From CAYXVB01 sp964467785 (GTDB lineage: Bacteria > Bdellovibrionota > UBA1018), in the NCBI GenBank assembly GCA_964467785.1, contig CAYXVB010000126.1, positions 1 through 10,380 of the forward strand: a stretch of DNA of 10,380 nucleotides, in the 5' to 3' direction. Shown piece by piece: positions 1 through 7,872 of the stretch (positions are counted from its first letter, which is position 1; each line of letters opens with the position of its first letter). The notes under the pieces are model-generated. The model had not been told where the DNA came from. It worked only from the letters and a program-made list of their open reading frames with translations, and searched no databases. Both the position numbers and the translations under genes were made by a program.

Positions 1-936
1 GAAGTCGTGCGCCGGCGTGACCTTGAGGCCTCCGCTTCCGAACTCCTTGTCCACATACGTGTCGGTGATGACCGGGATCACGCGACCCAAGAGCGGTAGC
101 ACGGCCTTCTTGCCATGAAGGTGCGCGTAGCGCTCGTCTTCGGGGTGAATGGCCACGGCCGTGTCGCCCAAGAGCGTCTCCGGGCGCGTGGTCGCAATCA
201 CGAGCTGCGCGTCTTCACCTGCGTTTGGGCCATCCGGGTTTTTAACGGCATTCCCCGATTCATCGACGATCTTGTAAATCAAGTGCCAGAAGTTGCCCTT
301 GCGATCGGTCGGAATGACTTCGAGATCAGAGAGCGCGGTCTGGCAGCGCGTGCACCAGTTGATGATGCGCTCGCCGCGGTAGATGAGGTTCTCTTCGTAA
401 AGACGCACGAAGACTTCGCGCACGGCGGCGCTCAGGCCTTCGTCCATCGTGAAGCGCTCGCGTTTCCAATCCAAGCTCGAGCCCAGGCGGACGAGCTGGT
501 TCTTGATCTGAGTGGCGTGATCGTCCTTCCACTTCCAGGTGCGCTCAAGGAACTTTTCACGACCCAGATCATGGCGCGTCAGCGGCCGGCCCGTGGGACC
601 CTTGCCCTCTTTGGCAATCTGCTTTTCCACCTGCGCCTGCGTGGCGATGCCCGCGTGGTCAGTGCCCGGGAGCCAGAGCGTGTTGTCGCCCTTCATCCGG
701 TGCCAGCGTACCAAGATGTCCTGAATGGTATTAGTGAGCGCATGGCCCATGTGCAGCACGCCCGTGACATTCGGCGGAGGAATGACGATACAGAACGACT
801 CCTGCCCGGGGGCGCTTTCATCGGCAGCTTCGAAACAGCCAGTCTGTTCCCAGAACTGATAGAGTTCGCTCTCGAACTGGGCGGGTTCATAGCTCTTACC
901 GAGCGGACGCTGTGCTGGAGTGATCGGGGTGGACAT
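1..936 (-). CDS. valS: Valyl-tRNA synthetase, N-terminal part (runs off the window)
   Basis: Class I aminoacyl-tRNA synthetase that charges tRNA-Val in the cytoplasm. The first 312 codons are present, roughly a third of the usual 880-950 residues; the catalytic KMSKS half and anticodon-binding part lie outside. Visible signatures are the PPPNVTGVLHMGHA segment with the HIGH-type motif HMGH at residues 62-65, GTDHAGIATQ at 91-100, a NWCTRCQ segment near 193-199, and TTRPETLLGD near 247-256 at the start of the CP1 editing domain, which clears mischarged threonine. The visible part ends in KVTPAHDF, a conserved editing-domain stretch. The ATG at 934-936 gives the normal N-terminus (MSTPITPAQRPLGKSYEP); no strong Shine-Dalgarno precedes it. 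It is divergent from the secreted-protein gene at 1081 across 144 bases. Identification rests on several family-specific motifs and is secure; ValRS is preferred to IleRS or LeuRS because of the VTGVLHMGHA and GTDHAGIATQ wording. Confidence 0.97.
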   Translation of the reverse strand, partial: MSTPITPAQRPLGKSYEPAQFESELYQFWEQTGCFEAADESAPGQESFCIVIPPPNVTGVLHMGHALTNTIQDILVRWHRMKGDNTLWLPGTDHAGIATQAQVEKQIAKEGKGPTGRPLTRHDLGREKFLERTWKWKDDHATQIKNQLVRLGSSLDWKRERFTMDEGLSAAVREVFVRLYEENLIYRGERIINWCTRCQTALSDLEVIPTDRKGNFWHLIYKIVDESGNAVKNPDGPNAGEDAQLVIATTRPETLLGDTAVAIHPEDERYAHLHGKKAVLPLLGRVIPVITDTYVDKEFGSGGLKVTPAHDF

Positions 937-1024
937 AGGTTTCCGACCCTAACACAGCGTGAGGTATAGGAAAAGTCAGGGAAAAGTCGGATATTGAAGC
1001 ACGCCTCACTTATGTGCAACGCGT

Positions 1025-1034
1025 TATCATGATA
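1025..1034. repeat. 10-bp perfect palindrome in the valS / secreted-protein divergent spacer
   Basis: The bases TATCATGATA read identically on both strands. They lie in the AT-richer part of the 144-base spacer between the divergent valS and the gene at 1081, about 46 bases before the latter's start. A short operator is possible, but a palindrome this short can arise by chance. I saw no convincing paired -35/-10 boxes around it. Confidence 0.25.
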
Positions 1035-1068
1035 GACTACTTCTAATTTCAGAAATACGTGTCTTCCT

Positions 1069-1075
1069 GAGGGAG
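1069..1075 (+). promoter_or_regulatory. Shine-Dalgarno of the secreted-protein gene
   Basis: GAGGGAG lies five bases before the ATG at 1081. It supports that ATG as the true start and so supports the signal peptide that follows. Confidence 0.7.
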
Positions 1076-1080
1076 TCCAC

Positions 1081-1869
1081 ATGCCGCTTCAAAATCCGTC
1101 GCAATCGACCTTTTGTCTACGGAAGCAAACTTTTTTGACCTATGTCCTATTGGTCGCGGCATTCATTTCCAGCTTCCGATCCCCTCCGGCAAGCGCAGAC
1201 GCCGGCAAAGACTGCGTGGTCTGTCTCATGGCCCAGTCAGGCGAATCGGAGCTTCGCAAATTAGGCACGACCTATGCCGAGATGAGCGAGATCCTCCAAC
1301 ATTTTGAAGGTGGAGAGGAGAAGATCAAATCCCTCCGCCTGACCCTCGAATCCGCCCAGAGCCAGTCCGCCACGCTCATGCGCCTGTGTGATCGAGACAA
1401 GGGCAAGCTGACAAACAAATTCAAAATGAACGACCAGATCCCGACCTGCAAAGCTTACTTCGATACAGCCGGAATCGAAGTCACCCTCAAACGGCGTTAC
1501 GTCGAAACCGCTCTCCCCTATGTGCAGACTCGCCTCGCCGATGCCCGCGAGCAGGAACGCGCGCTGGTCAACCGCCTCCTGCGTCAGCCCGGCGTCAGCT
1601 CCGCCACGCTGAACAGCCACCCTCAGCTCAAAGCCTACAAGCAGATCCTCCAGAAACTCCAGTCCGAGTTCGAATCCCTGATGCGCGACCGCCGCCGCCT
1701 CAACGAATCGGTTCCTGATCGGCCCGGGACTTCCGAAGCCGTCGTCGACAGCGCCCTGCAAAGACTGAAGCGGTCTTATGGCATCGACTCTGAAAAGCTA
1801 CTCCTCCACTGCTGGGCAATTCATGAGTCCGAAACCGCCAATGAAGTCGGTTGTAATATCGCGAAGTGA
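1081..1869 (+). CDS. Unrecognised exported, mostly helical protein with six cysteines
   Basis: I do not recognise the family. The 262-residue product begins with a basic N-region and a hydrophobic stretch (TYVLLVAAFISSF, residues 20-32), then PPASA|DAG, a good signal peptidase I site after about residue 39. The mature protein should be periplasmic or secreted. A CVVC pair (C45, C48) follows the cleavage site directly; further cysteines are at 103, 123, 244 and 258, making six, so disulfides are plausible. The middle (about 55-110 and 130-235) is rich in Leu, Glu, Lys, Arg and Gln, with few prolines apart from short breaks, suggesting long helices or a coiled coil. There are no membrane segments after the signal and no lipobox. 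The gene stands alone, with its own Shine-Dalgarno and a terminator hairpin 50 bases after the stop. The CXXC could suggest redox or metal binding, but there is no thioredoxin or cytochrome c (CXXCH) pattern, so no function is assigned. Confidence 0.85.
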   Translation: MPLQNPSQSTFCLRKQTFLTYVLLVAAFISSFRSPPASADAGKDCVVCLMAQSGESELRKLGTTYAEMSEILQHFEGGEEKIKSLRLTLESAQSQSATLMRLCDRDKGKLTNKFKMNDQIPTCKAYFDTAGIEVTLKRRYVETALPYVQTRLADAREQERALVNRLLRQPGVSSATLNSHPQLKAYKQILQKLQSEFESLMRDRRRLNESVPDRPGTSEAVVDSALQRLKRSYGIDSEKLLLHCWAIHESETANEVGCNIAK

Positions 1870-1919
1870 GGGACGCCCAGTTGGCTCGACAATACGCGGA
1901 GCCGCCCCAAAACTAAAAC

Positions 1920-1947
1920 GCCCCCCGCTCACTTAAGAGCGGAGGGC
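1920..1947. terminator. Bidirectional rho-independent terminator between convergent genes
   Basis: The arms GCCCCCCGCTC (1920-1930) and GAGCGGAGGGC (1937-1947) form an 11-bp stem with one C-A mismatch and a six-base loop. Downstream on the plus strand the sequence is T-rich with interruptions (ATTTCACATCTCTTTT). On the minus strand the stem is followed by GTTTTAGTTTT. It lies 50 bases after the plus-strand stop at 1869 and 53 bases after the slyD stop, exactly where one shared terminator is expected. Confidence 0.8.
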
Positions 1948-2000
1948 ATTTCACATCTCTTTTACTCGTTCCTTTAATTCCTCGGGAAAAGTAAAATAAA

Positions 2001-2486
2001 TCAGTGGTGATGATGGCCGTCGCCGTCATGGGCGTGGCCGTGAGCCTTTTCTTCTTCCGTCGCGTCGCGGATCTGCATCACTTCGACGTCGAAGTGCAAC
2101 GTCTCGCCGGCGAGCGGATGATTGCCATCGATGTGGATCTGTTCGCCCTCGATTTTTTCGACGGTGAAAACCATGCCTTCGCCCTGGCCGGTTTCGAACT
2201 GCATGCCTTCCTGGATTTCGAGACCCGCCGGGAATTGCTTGCGGTTCACCACCAGACGGAGGTCCGGGTCCTTTTCGCCGTAGCCTTCAGCGGGCGGAAC
2301 GGCGACAGCCTTCTTTTCGCCGACGGTGAGGCCTTCGAGGGCGGTTTCCAGACCGGGCACGATCTGCTGCGCGCCATGGAGGTAAACGAACGGGCTGTCC
2401 TTGTCCGCCTGGTCGAGAACTTCCCCCTGGGAATTCTTGAGCGAGTAACGGAGCTGGACGACCTTGCCTTCGGCGATCTTGGACAT
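2001..2486 (-). CDS. slyD: FKBP-type peptidyl-prolyl isomerase, SlyD-like
   Basis: Cytoplasmic peptidyl-prolyl cis-trans isomerase and chaperone; SlyD homologues also bind nickel and help hydrogenase maturation. The 161-residue product has the FKBP fold split as in SlyD. The first half (residues 1-70) carries IVPGLE (42-47) and PPAEGYG (64-70). The insert-in-flap chaperone domain spans about 71-120. The fold closes with the hallmark GNHPLAG (121-127) and LHFDVEV. The C-terminal tail has seven histidines in the last 13 residues (149, 151, 153 and 158-161), a metal-binding tail. It is shorter than that of E. coli SlyD (196 residues) and lacks cysteines, so histidines must supply any nickel binding. 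The ATG at 2484-2486 gives the normal MSKIAEGKVV start; the Shine-Dalgarno is weak. It lies 97 bases downstream of rfbG on the same strand and is probably a separate unit ended by the 1920-1947 hairpin. Confidence 0.95.
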   Translation of the reverse strand: MSKIAEGKVVQLRYSLKNSQGEVLDQADKDSPFVYLHGAQQIVPGLETALEGLTVGEKKAVAVPPAEGYGEKDPDLRLVVNRKQFPAGLEIQEGMQFETGQGEGMVFTVEKIEGEQIHIDGNHPLAGETLHFDVEVMQIRDATEEEKAHGHAHDGDGHHHH

Positions 2487-2536
2487 GATATAAATCTCTG
2501 CTTTCTTCCCAGGGACCGGGAAAGGACCGTCTAACA

Positions 2537-2560
2537 GGTTTTAGCCGGTGGGAAAACCGG
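2537..2560. repeat. Overlapping inverted repeats between rfbG and slyD
   Basis: Two mutually exclusive stems can form: GGTTTT (2537-2542) with AAAACC (2553-2558), and CCGGT (2545-2549) with ACCGG (2556-2560). They fall just after the rfbG stop and before slyD. No run of T follows on the minus strand, so this is not a clear intrinsic terminator. It may weaken read-through or be chance. Confidence 0.25.
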
Positions 2561-2583
2561 AAAAGCCGATTGAGTGGCCCGAT

Positions 2584-3678
2584 TTATTTGCCGGCGGCAC
2601 GACCTGCATCAAGCAGGCCCTCGTAGCGAGCAATCTGCTCGAGAGTCACGCCAAGCGCGCTTTCGCCCTGGTTTACCCGTTTGTACCAGTCCACCACCCA
2701 CTGCAACGTCTGGTCGAGTCGCAGCGAAGGCTGCCAGGCCAAATGAGCATGCGCCATGGAGCAGTCCAATTTGAGGTAATGGGCTTCGTGCGGCTGCGGT
2801 TCGGACAAAGGCACAAGCTCCCAGCGCGCCCCGTCGCCCCAGAGGCCGACAATGCGGTCGGCAATCCAGTCGACCTGCCGGGCATCAGAGCTCTCCGGAC
2901 CAAAGTTCCAGCCCTCGGCGAACTGATTCGGCTCATGCCAAAGCTTTTCAGCCAGGCGCAGGTAGCCGGACAGCGGCTCCAACACATGCTGCCAGGGGCG
3001 GATCGAGCGCGGATTACGGATCACGATCGGCTTGCCAGCGGCCAGCGCGCGCATGCAATCCGGAATCAGGCGGTCCTCCGCCCAGTCTCCGCCGCCAATG
3101 ACGTTGCCGGCGCGGCCGGAGGCCAAACCGATGCCCGCGTTCGCAAAGAACGAGCGGCGATAGGCCGAGGTGACCAATTCCGAACAGCCTTTACTGTTGC
3201 TATAGGGGTCATGGCCGCCCATGGGCTCGTTTTCGCGATAACCCCAGGCCCACTCGCGGTTTTCGTAACACTTGTCGCTCGTCACGTTGACGACCGTGCG
3301 CACGGACGAGGTTTTGCGCGCCGCTTCGAGCACATGAACCGTACCCATCACGTTGGTGGCGTAGGTCTCGACCGGCTCACGATACGAAAGACGGACCAGG
3401 GCCTGGGCCGCCATATGGATCACGATGTCGGGCTTAAATTCCGCCATCCGGCGCGAAAGCAATGGCAGATCACGCACGTCGCCAGTGACCGAGCTCATCC
3501 GCGAGGACAGATCGGCCAGCTTGAAGAGATTGGGATCGCTCGGAGGAGCGAGCGCATAGCCCATCACCTCGGCGCCCATGCGGGTCAGCCAGAGCGAGAG
3601 CCAGCTTCCTTTGAAGCCGGTGTGGCCGGTGAGAAAGACGCGTTTACCTTTCCAAAAAGCAGACGAAGCTTGAGCCAT
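2584..3678 (-). CDS. rfbG: CDP-glucose 4,6-dehydratase
   Basis: Converts CDP-glucose to CDP-4-keto-6-deoxyglucose with bound NAD+, the entry step to CDP-linked 3,6-dideoxyhexoses and related 6-deoxy sugars of O-antigens. The 364 residues match the family's usual length. It is an extended short-chain dehydrogenase. The Rossmann motif is TGHTGFKG (17-24), DVRDL lies near 67-71 and HMAAQALVRLSY at 88-99. TSDK (133-136) carries the conserved Thr, and YSNSK (Y159, K163) supplies the catalytic Tyr-Lys. VIGGGDWAEDRLIPD (193-207) and RPWQHVLEPL (227-236) are typical of this dehydratase rather than of the dTDP-glucose enzyme RmlB. The start ATG at 3676-3678 has a good Shine-Dalgarno (AAGGA) that overlaps the stop codon of the MNT gene upstream, leaving nine bases between the two genes, so co-transcription is likely. 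Its usual partner rfbF is at the far end of the window, not adjacent. Confidence 0.95.
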   Translation of the reverse strand: MAQASSAFWKGKRVFLTGHTGFKGSWLSLWLTRMGAEVMGYALAPPSDPNLFKLADLSSRMSSVTGDVRDLPLLSRRMAEFKPDIVIHMAAQALVRLSYREPVETYATNVMGTVHVLEAARKTSSVRTVVNVTSDKCYENREWAWGYRENEPMGGHDPYSNSKGCSELVTSAYRRSFFANAGIGLASGRAGNVIGGGDWAEDRLIPDCMRALAAGKPIVIRNPRSIRPWQHVLEPLSGYLRLAEKLWHEPNQFAEGWNFGPESSDARQVDWIADRIVGLWGDGARWELVPLSEPQPHEAHYLKLDCSMAHAHLAWQPSLRLDQTLQWVVDWYKRVNQGESALGVTLEQIARYEGLLDAGRAAGK

Positions 3679-3684
3679 CAGAAA

Positions 3685-3689
3685 TCCTT
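3685..3689 (-). promoter_or_regulatory. Shine-Dalgarno of rfbG, overlapping the MNT stop codon
   Basis: On the minus strand the bases read TAAGGATTTCTGATG: TAA (3690-3688) ends the MNT gene, AAGGA (3689-3685) is the Shine-Dalgarno and ATG (3678-3676) starts rfbG. Two bases are shared between stop codon and ribosome site, so ribosomes finishing MNT can readily start rfbG. Confidence 0.75.
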
Positions 3690-3978
3690 ACAGCAAAATC
3701 GCGGTTTTGAGAATTTTGGCGACAAACGGATCTGAAGTCGCGTCACTTGACTTGCGGATCAAGAGATCGATCTTCTGATCGCCTATGGTTATCTTAAGCT
3801 CGCTCAAAATGCTGATCCGATCCCGAAATGTCAGCGAGTCACTAATGAGCAACAGGTCGATATCCCCGCCCTTCAACAGATCATTCGTCCGTGACCCAAA
3901 AAGATAACAGGTCGCCCGCGCGTCATGACTCAGCACGACCCGCTTAATTTGGGCGACTTCTGTCGAGGTCAATCTCAA
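3688..3978 (-). CDS. mntA: MNT-type nucleotidyltransferase, MntA-like antitoxin
   Basis: A 96-residue minimal nucleotidyltransferase. In characterised HepT/MntA pairs this enzyme is the antitoxin and transfers AMP units from ATP to a tyrosine of the HEPN toxin. Seen here: MRLTSTEV start, LFGSR with GS at 28-29, then GGDIDLLL giving D39 and D41, and KIDLLI giving the third acidic residue D71. All catalytic positions of the fold are present, so it should be active. The spacing is GS-X9-DXD, one shorter than the GSX10DXD usually quoted for MntA. The start is TTG (3978-3976), chosen because it gives the family's MRLT N-terminus and forms a TTGA overlap with the HEPN stop codon, a classic coupling arrangement. 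GC is low: hand counts of 60-base lines here and in HEPN give 26-29 of 60, against 39 of 60 in rfbG and the SNF2 gene. The symbol is by analogy; antitoxin activity is inferred. Confidence 0.85.
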   Translation of the reverse strand: MRLTSTEVAQIKRVVLSHDARATCYLFGSRTNDLLKGGDIDLLLISDSLTFRDRISILSELKITIGDQKIDLLIRKSSDATSDPFVAKILKTAILL

Positions 3979-4394
3979 AGATGAGCTCCCACAGCCAAGA
4001 CAAAGGGGGTCAAACGAATCAATTCCCGAATTAATTCATTGAACTGATCCGTCGAATACTCATGGGCCGCGACATTACGTAGCTCGCGAATTCGATACCA
4101 GTCCTTGGCGGACTCTATCAGTCCCTGCTTTTCCGCAAAATTCAACAGATCGATAAGAGTGCCTCGAAAGGCGGGATCACTTTCCAACGCGATCAATCTC
4201 AAGTATCTCGAAACAAAATGATCACTGGATCGGGCAAAGCGGGAAGAAAAGCTCTCCAGCACTTCAAGTTCCTCTTCGGTCCAATCGGAAGTGCCCAGAT
4301 CCATCTTTTGGACCTTGCCGAAGCTGTAGTTCAAATGAGCCAACGACTTACGTAGGTCGTCCGTAGTCTTAAGCTTGAGCGCGGTGTCTAACAA
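3975..4394 (-). CDS. hepT: HEPN-domain protein, HepT-like toxin
   Basis: A 139-residue all-helical HEPN protein. Such proteins act as metal-independent ribonucleases when paired with an MNT antitoxin. Near the C-terminus IRELRNVAAHEY gives R106-X4-H111-X-Y113, the RX4HXY motif: Arg and His form the RNase site and the Tyr is the residue AMPylated by MntA. The middle (LESFSSRFARSSDHFVSRYLR, about 46-66, and GTLIDLLNFAEKQGLIESAKDWYRIRELRN, about 78-107) follows the HEPN pattern commonly seen beside MRLT-type MNT proteins. The start is TTG (4394-4392) with a strong purine-rich Shine-Dalgarno four bases away; no upstream or nearby ATG competes. It overlaps the MNT gene by four bases and is first in the HEPN-MNT-rfbG unit. 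An older label for such proteins is 'nucleotidyltransferase substrate-binding protein' (HI0074-like). Motifs are seen; toxicity is inferred from the family. Confidence 0.83.
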   Translation of the reverse strand: MLDTALKLKTTDDLRKSLAHLNYSFGKVQKMDLGTSDWTEEELEVLESFSSRFARSSDHFVSRYLRLIALESDPAFRGTLIDLLNFAEKQGLIESAKDWYRIRELRNVAAHEYSTDQFNELIRELIRLTPFVLAVGAHL

Positions 4395-4395
4395 A

Positions 4396-4435
4396 AAGCT
4401 CCCCCTTCACTTCGCGTTGAAATCAAGCGGAGCTT
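4396..4435 (-). repeat. Inverted repeat covering the HEPN ribosome-binding site
   Basis: In the minus-strand transcript AAGCUCC (4435-4429) can pair with GGAGCUU (4402-4396), a perfect 7-bp stem enclosing 26 bases. A small inner stem, UUUCA with UGAAG, is also possible. The 3' arm contains GGAG of the Shine-Dalgarno and ends one base before the UUG start codon, so folding would hide the start site. Whether the leader is transcribed is unknown, since I could not place the promoter. Confidence 0.45.
4399..4407 (-). promoter_or_regulatory. Strong Shine-Dalgarno of the HEPN gene
   Basis: AAGGGGGAG lies four bases before the TTG start at 4394. It is the best ribosome site in the region and decides in favour of the TTG start. 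Its 3' half is also one arm of an inverted repeat (4396-4435). Confidence 0.65.
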
Positions 4436-4473
4436 AGGACAGCTCACTCCGCACGGCCAGAAAAATCCCGGTC

Positions 4474-4493
4474 AACGCGCGACTCGTCGCGTT
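4474..4493. repeat. Bulged inverted repeat in the HEPN / SNF2 divergent spacer
   Basis: The right arm GTCGCGTT (4486-4493) is the reverse complement of AACGCGAC. The left side reads AACGCGCGAC (4474-4483), identical except for two extra bases, with TC between the arms. It sits in the 241-base spacer upstream of both divergent genes and could be a protein-binding operator. The rest of the spacer (4395-4635) holds a GC-rich run near 4534-4562 and no recognisable gene. Confidence 0.35.
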
Positions 4494-4606
4494 AAGGTTC
4501 GTTTTCCGTCACTTCTGGCAATTTTCAACCCACGCCCCCGGGCCCCTCGCCCAGAAGCCGGGAATACATCTTGCTGTGCAGACCATTCTCCACTTCAAAT
4601 CTGATC

Positions 4607-4612
4607 TATAAA
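4607..4612 (+). promoter_or_regulatory. Candidate -10 box for the SNF2 gene
   Basis: TATAAA matches the sigma-70 -10 consensus at five of six positions and lies 23 bases before the ATG at 4636, in a short AT-rich patch (4595-4622). No good -35 box is visible at 16-18 bases upstream, so this is weak. Confidence 0.25.
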
Positions 4613-4635
4613 AGCGATATAGGATCCCCTTCTCC

Positions 4636-7845
<3,210 letters not shown>

Positions 7846-7872
7846 GCCCAGTGTAGGCCCATTTAGGTCAGC

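Noticed and set aside
115..969. Plus-strand open frame of 284 codons over the valS region
   Set aside because: The minus strand encodes a clear valyl-tRNA synthetase with HMGH and GTDHAGIATQ motifs; the plus frame is its shadow.
2001..2042. Histidine-rich C-terminus of the FKBP protein looking like an engineered His tag
   Set aside because: SlyD proteins naturally end in metal-binding histidine-rich tails, and the histidines here are interspersed with Gly, Ala and Asp and follow a normal SlyD domain.
2004..2534. Plus-strand open frame antisense to slyD
   Set aside because: SlyD on the minus strand is unmistakable, and the mirror frame has no recognisable domain or ribosome site.
2548..3735. 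Long plus-strand open frame (395 codons) antisense to rfbG
   Set aside because: It covers rfbG in mirror frame and runs into the MNT gene. Its product is rich in Arg, His and Ala with no motif, as expected for the antisense shadow of a GC-rich gene, while rfbG has every catalytic motif.
4534..4562. GC-rich CCCGG...CCGGG hairpin in the divergent spacer
   Set aside because: Five paired bases around a 16-base, cytosine-rich loop, without a T run; likely a chance result of the composition.
7846..7872. Terminator between the convergent SNF2 and sulfatase genes
   Set aside because: Only 4-bp complementary stretches and no T run are visible in the 27-base gap; no supportable hairpin.
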